The translations under genes and the position numbers were made by a program. Source: JANPCX01 sp031431125 (GTDB taxonomy: Bacteria; Pseudomonadota; Gammaproteobacteria; Burkholderiales; Burkholderiaceae_C). From it: a DNA stretch of 64,000 bases. How positions within the stretch are numbered: the stretch's first letter is position 1; each line of letters begins with the position of its first letter. Positions 35,078 through 43,842 of this stretch are shown piece after piece. Location of the stretch: positions 79,356 through 143,355 of the forward strand of contig JANPCX010000071.1 in NCBI GenBank assembly GCA_031431125.1, read 5' to 3'. Below the pieces are notes generated by a model that was not told the DNA's origin, did no database searches, and saw only the letters and a program-made list of their open reading frames with translations.

Positions 35078-36202
35078 ATGGCTTCTCTCGATTTAATCAA
35101 CGTTCAAAAAAGTTTTGGCCCTGTGCACATCTTGCACGACATCTCTGTCGAGCTGCAGGATGGCGAGTTTCTGGTGCTGGTAGGCCCCTCGGGCTGCGGG
35201 AAGAGCACGCTGATGAACATCATTGCCGGGTTGGAGGAGCCCACCGGCGGCACGGTGCGCCTACAAGGGCGTGACATCACCCATGTGGCCCCTGCAGAAC
35301 GCAACATCTCCATGGTGTTCCAGTCCTACGCGCTGTATCCCAACATGACGGTGGCCAAGAATATTGAGTTTCCCTTGGAAATGCGCAAGGTGGACAAGGC
35401 CAGCCGCAAGGAACGTGTGCAATCGGTGGCCAAGCTCTTGCAGATCGAACACCTGCTCGACCGCAAACCGCGCCAGCTCTCCGGTGGGCAGCGTCAGCGG
35501 GTGGCCATTGGCCGTGCCTTAGCACGTGAGCCTCAGCTTTATTTGTTTGATGAGCCGCTGTCAAACTTGGACGCCCAGTTGCGCGTGGACATGCGCACGG
35601 AGATCAAAAAACTCCACCAACGCCTCAAGGCCACCATCGTTTACGTGACGCACGACCAGATCGAAGCCATGACCCTTGCGACGCGCATCGCCGTCATGAA
35701 AGGCGGCGTGTTGCAACAGCTTGGCACACCGCACGAGGTGTACAACAAACCAGCCAACACCTTTGTGGCTGGCTTCATGGGCTCACCGCGCATGAATATC
35801 CTCAAGGCCAACCTGATAGCGCAGGCTGACGACTTGACGCTGGCAGTTCAAGGCGGGGGTCAAGCACCGGGCATGCAGATTCAGCTGCCCCACGGTGCCA
35901 TCTCGGCGTCGATGAAGGCCTACGCCGGTCAAGAGGTTCTCGTGGGCATTCGTGCGGAGGCGGTGTCACTGGCCGATGACCACACCGCCGCAGGACCAAT
36001 GCAGCGTTTCTTTGATGCCAAGGTGGAGGTCATCGAACCCACTGGGGCTGACACGCTGGTGGTATTGCAATTGGGTGAACAAGAGTTCACGGTTCGCTTG
36101 GACCCTGAGGTGGCCCTCATGCCCGGCCAGTACGCACGATTTTTGGTGGATTTATCCAAGCTGGTGTGTTTTGACGCCAAGACCGAGATACTGATTCCGT
36201 GA
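35078..36202 (+). CDS. ABC sugar transporter ATP-binding protein (MalK/UgpC type)
   Basis: A 374-residue ATPase. Walker A GPSGCGKST (about residue 36), Q-loop FQSYALYPNM, signature LSGGQRQRVAIGRAL, Walker B LYLFDEPLSNLDA and switch His in VTHDQIEAMT are all present. A C-terminal TOBE domain (about residues 240-374) is the regulatory part found in carbohydrate importers. It powers the two preceding permeases and is close to the next gene. Confidence 0.95.
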   Translation: MASLDLINVQKSFGPVHILHDISVELQDGEFLVLVGPSGCGKSTLMNIIAGLEEPTGGTVRLQGRDITHVAPAERNISMVFQSYALYPNMTVAKNIEFPLEMRKVDKASRKERVQSVAKLLQIEHLLDRKPRQLSGGQRQRVAIGRALAREPQLYLFDEPLSNLDAQLRVDMRTEIKKLHQRLKATIVYVTHDQIEAMTLATRIAVMKGGVLQQLGTPHEVYNKPANTFVAGFMGSPRMNILKANLIAQADDLTLAVQGGGQAPGMQIQLPHGAISASMKAYAGQEVLVGIRAEAVSLADDHTAAGPMQRFFDAKVEVIEPTGADTLVVLQLGEQEFTVRLDPEVALMPGQYARFLVDLSKLVCFDAKTEILIP

Positions 36203-36213
36203 CAGGACCTGGT

Positions 36214-37725
36214 ATGGACGCAGCGTCTTACGATGTGGTCATCATCGGCTCGGGTGTCGGCGGCGGTGCCGTTGCCCTGCAACTGCGAGATTCAGGCGCC
36301 AAGGTGCTGCTGCTGGAACGCGGCCCCGAGTTGCCCAGAGAGCCCCAAAACTGGGATCCGGAGGCGGTTTTCTGCGACCTTCGTTACCAATGCGACGAGA
36401 CTTGGTATGCCGATGGCCGCGCATTTCGTCCGGGCATGTTTTACTTCGTCGGTGGCCATACCAAGTTTTATGGCACCGCCATGTTTCGGTTTCGTGAGCG
36501 TGATTTCGACGAGGTGGCGCACGAGGAAGGCAACTCCCCGGCGTGGCCTGTCCGTTACGCGGACTTGGAATGCTGGTACGACTTGGCCGAAAGGCAGTTT
36601 GGCGTTCGCGGCGAGGCGGGATCGGACCCCAGTGAGCCTTTCCGAAGCGCGGGCTACGCTCACCTACCAATCCCCCATGAGCCTGTCATTGATGCAATAG
36701 CACAGCGTTTGCGCGACCAGGGGCTCAGGCCATTTCCCATGCCCAGTGCGGTGGACAGCGGACCCGACGGAACGTGCAGGCGGTGTGCCAATTGCGATGC
36801 TTTTCCTTGCATGGTGGACGCCAAAGGAGACGCGGAGATTCGTTTAATCCGGCCTGCGCTGCAATCAGGCCGCGTCACCTTGATGTCAAGCGCCTATGTC
36901 GAGCGTTTGCTCACCGACGACAGCGGCCAGCGGGTTACAGGTGCTGTGGTCGTGCACAACGGCAAGAAGTGCACCGTGTCAGCAGGGACATTTGTTTTGT
37001 CCGCTGGCGCGATCAATTCCGCAGCGTTGTTGCTGCGCTCGGCCAATTCCAAGCATCCCAGAGGCCTGGCCAACAGCAGCGATGTGGTGGGCCGTCACTA
37101 CATGACCCACAACACCACGGCGCTGATGGCGGTTCACCCGTTCAAAAAAAATCACACCCATTTCCCTAAAACGCTGGCGGTTCATGATTTTTATTTTGGA
37201 GGCACGGGCAGTCCCTACCCATTGGGTAGCCTGCAGCTGCTTGGAAAACTTCGCGAACCGATGCTGCGTTCTGCATTAGGGTTCCTGCCCAAATTTTTCC
37301 GCACGGCTTTGACCGCGCGCAGCGTTGACTGGTATGCCCAGAGTGAAGATTTGCCCCACCCCGACAGTCGCGTCACGGTCAGGCCTGACGGCGCCATCAA
37401 TTTGCATTGGCACCGTACCAACTTGCTGGCGCATCGGCGTTGGGTGCAGAAGTGCAAAGAAATTCTGCGCGCGACTGGTTATCCCTTGGTTCTGTCCAGC
37501 GCTTTCGGTACCGAGGTGGTGTCACATCAGTGCGGCACGGTGCGCTTTGGTTCCGACCCCACCACTTCGGCACTCGATCCGATGTGCAAGGCCTGGGATT
37601 TGGACAACCTGTATGTGGTGGACTCGAGCTTTTTCCCGTCGTCTGCAGCGGTCAATCCCGCTTTGACGATAGCAGCCCAAGCCCTGCGCGTGGGCCATCA
37701 CTTGAAAACCAAGGTGCTGCGATGA
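36214..37725 (+). CDS. GMC-family oxidoreductase with Cys-rich insertion
   Basis: A 503-residue FAD enzyme. The dinucleotide motif is VVIIGSGVGGGAVALQL at the N terminus. The C-terminal GMC domain has SSAFGTEVVSHQCGTVRFG and VVDSSFFPSSAAVNPALTI, with catalytic His residues. The middle has the segment TCRRCANCDAFPCMVDAKGD, four Cys seen in a subgroup of GMC enzymes that oxidise sugar hydroxyls. It may make a keto-sugar. A GTG at 36199 overlapping the previous stop is an alternative start; the ATG at 36214 has AGGA at good spacing. Confidence 0.87.
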   Translation: MDAASYDVVIIGSGVGGGAVALQLRDSGAKVLLLERGPELPREPQNWDPEAVFCDLRYQCDETWYADGRAFRPGMFYFVGGHTKFYGTAMFRFRERDFDEVAHEEGNSPAWPVRYADLECWYDLAERQFGVRGEAGSDPSEPFRSAGYAHLPIPHEPVIDAIAQRLRDQGLRPFPMPSAVDSGPDGTCRRCANCDAFPCMVDAKGDAEIRLIRPALQSGRVTLMSSAYVERLLTDDSGQRVTGAVVVHNGKKCTVSAGTFVLSAGAINSAALLLRSANSKHPRGLANSSDVVGRHYMTHNTTALMAVHPFKKNHTHFPKTLAVHDFYFGGTGSPYPLGSLQLLGKLREPMLRSALGFLPKFFRTALTARSVDWYAQSEDLPHPDSRVTVRPDGAINLHWHRTNLLAHRRWVQKCKEILRATGYPLVLSSAFGTEVVSHQCGTVRFGSDPTTSALDPMCKAWDLDNLYVVDSSFFPSSAAVNPALTIAAQALRVGHHLKTKVLR

Positions 37726-38489
37726 CAACCTCGCGACCCCTTGCATTGGTGACTGGTGGGCGGCGCGGCATTGGTGCCAGCATCGCGCTGCAATTGGCGA
37801 AAGCAGGTTTTGACCTCGGCATCACGGATGTGAACCATGATGGAGTGCAAGCTGTCGTTGAGGCCTTGCAGGCCAACGGCGCGAGGGCGAAATTCTTCGA
37901 ATCTAATTTGATCCATGCCGAATCTCATCAGGACTTAATTAAGGACGTCGTTGCATGGGGCGGTTCTATCGCCTGCTTGGTCAACAACGCAGGTATTGGA
38001 GCGCCCACCCGAGGAGATCTGTTGAGCGTCAGTACGGGTGCATTCGACACCGTTTTGGGCGTTAATTTGCGCGGCACGTTTTTTCTTACCCAAGCCGTTG
38101 CCCAGCACATGACAACGACACCGCACACAACGCCACGCTCGATCATCACCGTGTCGTCGGTCAGCGCCGAGATGGCCTCGGTTGAGCGAGGTGAGTACTG
38201 CATCTCCAAGGCGGGTCTGTCCATGCTGACCAAGCTGTTCGCGTTGCGACTTGCAGACCAAGGTATTGGTGTTTTTGAAGTCAGGCCGGGCGTGATTCGC
38301 ACGCCACTGACTTCTGCGGTGGCCGCCAAGTACGACCAGCGCATTGCCGATGGTCTCGTGCCCATGGGACGTTGGGGCGAGGCCGAGGATGTGGCCGACA
38401 CCGTGGCGGTGCTGGCGGCTGGGCGGATGAACTTCGCCACGGGCAGTGTGCTGAATGTGGATGGTGGGTTATCGATTCAAAGGTTTTGA
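37722..38489 (+). CDS. Short-chain dehydrogenase/reductase
   Basis: A 255-residue classical SDR. The cofactor motif is TGGRRGIGASIAL, NNAG is in LVNNAGIGA, the catalytic Ser is in VSSVSAEMAS, and the catalytic YxxxK is YCISK. The adenosine-site Asp in ITDVNHDG suggests NAD preference. It overlaps the GMC gene by 4 bases and ends 1 base before the next GMC gene, so the three oxidoreductases are translationally linked. Confidence 0.92.
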   Translation: MTTSRPLALVTGGRRGIGASIALQLAKAGFDLGITDVNHDGVQAVVEALQANGARAKFFESNLIHAESHQDLIKDVVAWGGSIACLVNNAGIGAPTRGDLLSVSTGAFDTVLGVNLRGTFFLTQAVAQHMTTTPHTTPRSIITVSSVSAEMASVERGEYCISKAGLSMLTKLFALRLADQGIGVFEVRPGVIRTPLTSAVAAKYDQRIADGLVPMGRWGEAEDVADTVAVLAAGRMNFATGSVLNVDGGLSIQRF

Positions 38490-38490
38490 C

Positions 38491-40104
38491 ATGGAGATTT
38501 ACGACTACATCATCACCGGGGGGGGCACGGCAGGTTGTGTACTGGCCAACAGGCTCAGTGCTGACCCCAGCATCAAAGTGCTGTTGTTGGAGGCGGGCGG
38601 TTCAGATTGGCACCCCTTTTTTCATTGGCCCGCCGGCTTTGCCAAGATGACACGCGGCATTGGGTCATGGGGCTGGCATACCGTCCCACAGCGGCACCTG
38701 AACAACCGCGTCTTGCGGTTCACCCAGGCCAAGGTGATTGGTGGTGGGTCGTCCGTGAACGCGCAGATTTACACCCGAGGTGTAGCAGCAGACTATGACG
38801 CATGGGAGCGCGACGCTGGCGCCACCGGTTGGTCCTACCGTGATGTATTGCCTTACTTCAAACGCTCGGAAAACAACCAGCGGTATGCCAACGAACACCA
38901 TGCCTATGGTGGGCCACTGGGCGTTTCCAACCCCATCAGCCCGTTGCCAATTTGCGAGGCGTTTTTTCAGGCGGGGCAAGAGCTGGGCATTCCGTTTAAC
39001 CCCGACTTCAACGGCGCCAGCCAAGAGGGTTTGGGTTACTACCAGCTGACACAACTGAACGCACGCCGGTCATCGGCTGCCACGGCATTTCTGGATCCTG
39101 TTCGCAAACGGTCCAACTTGACGATTCGCTTGAACGCCCAAGCCTTACGCGTGCAGGTCAAAGGCGGGCGGGCCATCGGCGTGGAGTTTGCCATCAACGG
39201 AAACCGCACTCCTGTGACCGCCATGGCTCGGCGCGAGGTGGTGGTGTCGTCGGGTGCAATGGGATCGCCCAAGCTGTTGATGCAGTCGGGCATTGGCCCT
39301 GCCGCGCATTTGGAATCTGTGGGCGTCAAATGCCTGCACGACCTGCCCGGCGTGGGGTCTAACCTGCAAGACCATTTGGACCTCTTCGTGATTGCCGAGT
39401 GCACCGGTGACCATACCTACGACAAGTACAACAAGCCCCACCATGCGGTTTTGGCTGGTCTTCAATACCTGCTGCTGAACAAGGGACCGGTGGCCTCCAG
39501 TTTGTTTGAAACCGGTGGGTTCTGGTATGCCGATGCAGAAGACAAAGCCCGGTCGCCCGACATTCAGTTCCACTTGGGATTGGGCTCGGGTATTGAAGCA
39601 GGGGTGGCGAAACCGGAAAACGCAGGCGTGACCTTGAACACCGCCTACCTGCGGCCCAGGTCACGTGGCACCGTCCGCTTGGCCAGCGCCGATCCGGCCG
39701 TTGCCCCGTTGCTCGACCCAAACTACTGGTCCGATCCGCACGACTGCAAGATGGCGATCAAAGGCCTGCGCTTGGCGCGAGACATCTTGAATCAACCGGC
39801 TTTGAAACGTTACGTCAAACGCGAGATGCTGCCAGGCCCGTCGTTGCGCAGCGATGCCGATCTTTTCGACTACGCCTGCGCCAATGCCAAGACCGACCAC
39901 CATCCGGTGGGCACCTGCCGCATGGGATCGCCAGATGATCCCGACACGGTGGTGACACCCGATTTGCGCTTGGTCGGTCTGGCCGGGCTGCGGATCGTGG
40001 ATGCGTCGGTGATGCCTTTTATCCCCTCCAGCAATACCAATGCTCCCACCTTCATGGTGGCCGAGAAAGCCGCCGACCACATTCTTGGCCGCGTTGCTGG
40101 CTGA
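38491..40104 (+). CDS. GMC-family oxidoreductase (choline/alcohol dehydrogenase-like)
   Basis: A 537-residue FAD-dependent alcohol dehydrogenase. The FAD motif is YIITGGGTAGCVLANRLS, the GMC signature 1 region is QAKVIGGGSSVNAQIYTRG, and signature 2 is SSGAMGSPKLLMQSGIGP. C-terminal catalytic His residues lie in DHHPVGTCRMG and SNTNAPTF. Unlike the first GMC enzyme it has no Cys cluster. The substrate is likely a primary or secondary alcohol of the imported compound. Confidence 0.92.
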   Translation: MEIYDYIITGGGTAGCVLANRLSADPSIKVLLLEAGGSDWHPFFHWPAGFAKMTRGIGSWGWHTVPQRHLNNRVLRFTQAKVIGGGSSVNAQIYTRGVAADYDAWERDAGATGWSYRDVLPYFKRSENNQRYANEHHAYGGPLGVSNPISPLPICEAFFQAGQELGIPFNPDFNGASQEGLGYYQLTQLNARRSSAATAFLDPVRKRSNLTIRLNAQALRVQVKGGRAIGVEFAINGNRTPVTAMARREVVVSSGAMGSPKLLMQSGIGPAAHLESVGVKCLHDLPGVGSNLQDHLDLFVIAECTGDHTYDKYNKPHHAVLAGLQYLLLNKGPVASSLFETGGFWYADAEDKARSPDIQFHLGLGSGIEAGVAKPENAGVTLNTAYLRPRSRGTVRLASADPAVAPLLDPNYWSDPHDCKMAIKGLRLARDILNQPALKRYVKREMLPGPSLRSDADLFDYACANAKTDHHPVGTCRMGSPDDPDTVVTPDLRLVGLAGLRIVDASVMPFIPSSNTNAPTFMVAEKAADHILGRVAG

Positions 40105-40122
40105 GCTCACACGGAGAAGATC

Positions 40123-41289
40123 ATGTTCATTCGCCTGCCGCAAGCAGACGGCTCTTTGAAGTCGCTGCAACTAAAGGCAGAACCCATCATGCCGCAGCTG
40201 TCGGTGCGTCCGTTCAACCGCGATGTGTATGCTGCCGCGCATGTCGTGATCAACCCCTTGGCAACGACAGACCCGTGGGATCAATCCCCTGTGGTGGACT
40301 GGGATGCCACGTTGGCATTTCGCGACCACCTGTACAAACTTGGCTTCAAAGTGGCCGAGGCCATGGACACCGCGCAGCGTGGCATGGGGGTGGATTGGCC
40401 CGTGGCGCGCGAGTTGATCCAACGAAGCCTGCGCCACGCCAAGGCGGTGGGCGGTGACCTGGCCTGCGGTGTGGGAACCGACCAGCTCGCGGCCCAACCT
40501 CAACCCACGTTGACCCAGGTGGAGGCGGCGTACCGCGAGCAACTCAGTGTGGTGGAGGCGCAAGGTGGCCGTGCGATTTTGATGGCCAGCCGCGCCATGG
40601 TGCAAGCCGCCTCTGGGCCGGATGATTACTTGAAACTCTACGGTCGTTTGCTGAAAGATGTGTCGAGGCCCGCCGTCTTGCACTGGCTGGGTGACATGTT
40701 CGACCCGGCACTGCGCGGCTATTGGGGGTCTGAAAAAATCGCCGATGCGCTGGACACCGTAGCCGCCTTGATCGCCGAGAACGCGAACAAGATTGAAGGC
40801 GTCAAAGTGTCGCTGCTGGACCCTCAGTGGGAATTGGCACTGCGCCAGCGACTGCCATCGGGGGTCAAGATGTACACCGGCGATGATTTCAACTACGCCG
40901 CCTTGATGGCAGGTGACGCGTCGGGCTTTTCGCACGGGTTGCTGGGCATCTTCGATCCCATCGCTACCGTGGCCTCAGCCGCATTGCAGGCGCTGGCGGC
41001 GGGCAACACTTTCCGTTTTCGTGAACTGCTGGACCCCACCGTGCTGCTTGCGCGCGAAATGTTTCGTGCACCTACCCGGCATTACAAAGCAGGCGTCGTA
41101 TTTCTGGCCTGGCTGAACGGTCACCAAGACCACTTCGCCATGGCCGGTGGCCTGCAATCGGCACGCGGGGTTGTGCATTACGCCAAGCTCTTTGAGCTCG
41201 CGGATGCCAGTGGGGTGCTCACCGATCCGGAGTTGGCGGTGTTGCGCATGCGTCGATACCTGTCGATCGCGTCGGGTCTGACGACCTGA
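40123..41289 (+). CDS. DUF993-family protein (dihydrodipicolinate-synthase-like)
   Basis: A 388-residue protein that looks like the DUF993 family, often found with Gfo/Idh oxidoreductases in sugar gene clusters. Visible features are an early DWDATLAFRDHLYKLGFKVAE segment, KIEGVKVSLLD with a Lys in the position expected of a Schiff-base barrel, and MYTGDDFNYAALMAGD. An aldolase-type or related lyase role is inferred; no biochemical function is known to me. Confidence 0.75.
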   Translation: MFIRLPQADGSLKSLQLKAEPIMPQLSVRPFNRDVYAAAHVVINPLATTDPWDQSPVVDWDATLAFRDHLYKLGFKVAEAMDTAQRGMGVDWPVARELIQRSLRHAKAVGGDLACGVGTDQLAAQPQPTLTQVEAAYREQLSVVEAQGGRAILMASRAMVQAASGPDDYLKLYGRLLKDVSRPAVLHWLGDMFDPALRGYWGSEKIADALDTVAALIAENANKIEGVKVSLLDPQWELALRQRLPSGVKMYTGDDFNYAALMAGDASGFSHGLLGIFDPIATVASAALQALAAGNTFRFRELLDPTVLLAREMFRAPTRHYKAGVVFLAWLNGHQDHFAMAGGLQSARGVVHYAKLFELADASGVLTDPELAVLRMRRYLSIASGLTT

Positions 41290-41292
41290 ACC

Positions 41293-42642
41293 ATGATGGC
41301 CTCGACTCTTTCAAGCCGTTCGTTGGACGCGTGCGCGACAGCCGCATCACCAGCCACGAGCACAGATTTTTTACTCCGTCTCTACCGCAGTGCGTTGTCC
41401 GCGGCGGCACCCGAAAAAGTGGTGCCACGTTATCTCCCGGAGCCTCCGAAAGGTCGCACAGTGGTGGTCGGTGTAGGCAAAGCGGCCGCAGCCATGGCCC
41501 GGGCCGTAGAGGCTCATTGGCGAGGTTCGCTCGACGGTGTCGTGGTGGTGCCTGAAGGTGCCGCGCTTGCAACCTCACGCATCTGGGTGCATGAGTCCAG
41601 CCACCCCATCCCCGACGAGCGCAGCCTGGCAGGTGCGAACATGCTGATGCGTGCTGTCAGTGGGCTGCAGGCTGACGACCTGGTGATTGCCCTGGTGTCG
41701 GGTGGTGGTTCTGCCTTGAGTTGTCTCCCAGCACCTGGTTTGTCGCTGGAAGAAAAGCAACGCATCACGCAGGCATTGCTGACACGCGGTGCCACCATTG
41801 CCGAGATCAACACTGTGCGCAAACACCTTTCGGCATTCAAAGGGGGCCGCTTGGCTGCGCAGGCTTTTCCAGCCCGCGTGGTGACCCTGGTGATCTCCGA
41901 CATACCGGGTGACGAGCCCGCCATGGTGGCTTCCGGCCCGACGCTCGCAGATGCCTCCACCTGTGCCGACGCCCTGGCAGTCTTGGCGCGTTATGGCGTG
42001 GTCTCGTCGCCACAAGCTCAACAGGCGCTTGAATCCGCCGCTTGGGAGTCGATCAAGCCGAACGATGCCCGGCTGCACGGCCACACGCACCATCTGATCG
42101 CCACTGCCTGGGATGGTCTGGCCGCAGCAGCACAACAAGCGCGGCAAGAGGGTGTTCGCCACCATGTTCTTTCGGACGCCATGGAAGGTGAGGCCCGCGA
42201 CTTGGCCAAAGCCCATGCGGCCATCGCCATCGGTGTTGCCAACCGAGAGGTTCCGTTCAACACGCCTTGTGTGCTTTTGTCAGGTGGCGAAGCCACAGTG
42301 ACAGTCCGTGGAGACGGGCTTGGCGGCAGAAACACCGAATTTGTTCTGGCCATGGCCTTGGCATTGGAGAAGCAATCTGTCAAACACCCCGTCTACGTGC
42401 TCTCTGCGGGCACCGACGGTCTGGACGGTCGCGCCGGTGCTGCCGGGGCCTGGTGTGGCCCCCAAACACTGGACATGGCACGAGCCTTGGGGCTGGACCC
42501 TCAGGCCCACTTGGACGCCAATGACAGCGCCACGCTGTTGGGCCGGGTGGGCTGTTTGATCCACACTGGCCCGACACATACCAACATCAACGACTTTCGC
42601 GCTGTGTTGGTGGGTTCACCATCTACCCAGTCTGGTCTGTAG
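41293..42642 (+). CDS. Glycerate 2-kinase (MOFRL/GckA family)
   Basis: A 449-residue kinase that makes 2-phosphoglycerate from glycerate. The N-terminal domain has VVVGVGKAAAAMARA and LVSGGGSALSCLPAPGLSL with TVRKHLSAFKGGRLA. The C-terminal MOFRL domain has LLSGGEATVTVRG-GLGGRNTEFVLAMA and AGTDGLDGRAGAAGAW. It suggests that one product of the island pathway is glycerate (for example from hydroxypyruvate or tartronate semialdehyde). Confidence 0.92.
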   Translation: MMASTLSSRSLDACATAASPATSTDFLLRLYRSALSAAAPEKVVPRYLPEPPKGRTVVVGVGKAAAAMARAVEAHWRGSLDGVVVVPEGAALATSRIWVHESSHPIPDERSLAGANMLMRAVSGLQADDLVIALVSGGGSALSCLPAPGLSLEEKQRITQALLTRGATIAEINTVRKHLSAFKGGRLAAQAFPARVVTLVISDIPGDEPAMVASGPTLADASTCADALAVLARYGVVSSPQAQQALESAAWESIKPNDARLHGHTHHLIATAWDGLAAAAQQARQEGVRHHVLSDAMEGEARDLAKAHAAIAIGVANREVPFNTPCVLLSGGEATVTVRGDGLGGRNTEFVLAMALALEKQSVKHPVYVLSAGTDGLDGRAGAAGAWCGPQTLDMARALGLDPQAHLDANDSATLLGRVGCLIHTGPTHTNINDFRAVLVGSPSTQSGL

Positions 42643-42654
42643 AAACGCACACCC

Positions 42655-43758
42655 ATGAGTTCGTGGACGCTGCGTCATGCCTGGACCCTGTCGTCCGACC
42701 TTGCGGCGCTTGAATTGTGCGCGCAGGCACTGGCCGACCTTGGTGTTCGATTTGAATCCGAGCACGGCGATAGAGCGGCCTGCGCCATCAAGATGCATGG
42801 CTTGGAGTTGCTCGAAGCGATACGGTCTGGCTCGCCGGGGTTGCATGACCTTTCTAAGGTTTCTGCCGAAACACGATGGACGTCGCGGCTCGCCCCGTTC
42901 AGCCAGGGCTACATGCGACGCGACGCGCAGTGGCATGGAATTCCCATGGGCATTCATCGGGCGAATTTGGTGTGGGTGAACCGCGACATCGAACAACAGT
43001 TCGGCCCCATGCCTGCTGGAGGTTTGCATGATTTCATCGCCTGGATGCGGCGGCTTCAGACTCAATTGGCACACCCGTTGGTCATGGGCGCCGAACCCTG
43101 GCAAGTGGGTGTGGCGTTCGAGGCGGTGGTCTTGGCAGTGGCCGGTCCCGATCACTACCGACAGGCGTTTGATCAGCTGATTCCTGGAGCCTGGACGCAC
43201 CCGCACATGGTTCAGTCTTTGGCCTTGATCCGCTCTTTACGCGAATTTGCCGATGAATCGGCAACCCATTTGCCTTGGACGGCGCAACTTCAGCGGCTGA
43301 AAAGCGGCCAAGGTGCGGTTCAGTTCATGGGCGATTGGGTTCGTGCGCAGGGCCTGGACAGCCTGCGCTGTATGGCTGCGCCGGGAACAGCGGATTACTT
43401 TGTATCCATCAACGATTTCTTCGTTCCCTTGGCACACGACAACGCTGTCCTGCAAGACGTGGTGGGCGCCGCATTCACAGGCCCGTCCTTTCAATCTCGG
43501 TTCGCACGGCAAAAGGGGTGCATGCCCAGTGTGGTTGAAGCCTGGGACGAAGTGGACCCGGTGCGCGCTGCACTGTTGCGTCGGCCAGGCCGCGTATTGC
43601 CCTCGTTTGTATTTGAGCAGTGCGGCGCTGTGGCCGCGAAAAATGCCCTTCTGGAAGCGCTGTCCGAGTGGTTTTTCGGGGGAGGCCAGGTTGTCGATCA
43701 AGCGAACAGAATGGCACAACTGTGTGGCCTTTTTCACAAAAGCAAGGGTCTTCCATGA
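42655..43758 (+). CDS. Substrate-binding-protein-like protein without signal peptide
   Basis: A 367-residue relative of the neighbouring sugar-binding proteins. It aligns from WTLRHAWTLSSDLAALELC (where the others have VEVLHFWTSGGEAAAL) and again at AVQFMGDWVRAQGLDSLRCM. It starts directly with the mature fold: there is no hydrophobic leader, and the Gly-rich AGGGGEAAM segment is missing. It is probably cytoplasmic. It has an open frame of full length and ends the operon, so it seems functional, perhaps as an intracellular sugar sensor, but this is inference. Confidence 0.7.
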   Translation: MSSWTLRHAWTLSSDLAALELCAQALADLGVRFESEHGDRAACAIKMHGLELLEAIRSGSPGLHDLSKVSAETRWTSRLAPFSQGYMRRDAQWHGIPMGIHRANLVWVNRDIEQQFGPMPAGGLHDFIAWMRRLQTQLAHPLVMGAEPWQVGVAFEAVVLAVAGPDHYRQAFDQLIPGAWTHPHMVQSLALIRSLREFADESATHLPWTAQLQRLKSGQGAVQFMGDWVRAQGLDSLRCMAAPGTADYFVSINDFFVPLAHDNAVLQDVVGAAFTGPSFQSRFARQKGCMPSVVEAWDEVDPVRAALLRRPGRVLPSFVFEQCGAVAAKNALLEALSEWFFGGGQVVDQANRMAQLCGLFHKSKGLP

Positions 43759-43787
43759 GCGCACGACAGGTCTTTTTTTGTTCAAAT

Positions 43788-43801
43788 TTGGAACGTTCCA
43801 G
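43788..43801. promoter_or_regulatory. Predicted LacI-type operator 2 (before binding protein copy 3)
   Basis: TTGGAACGTTCCAG, one base different from operator 1, lies 41 bases before the ATG of the next binding-protein gene and overlaps an unlikely GTG start at 43801. Confidence 0.72.
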
Positions 43802-43842
43802 TGAAGTTCGATTGGTCAACAAATACGGGCTCGAAAACCGAC

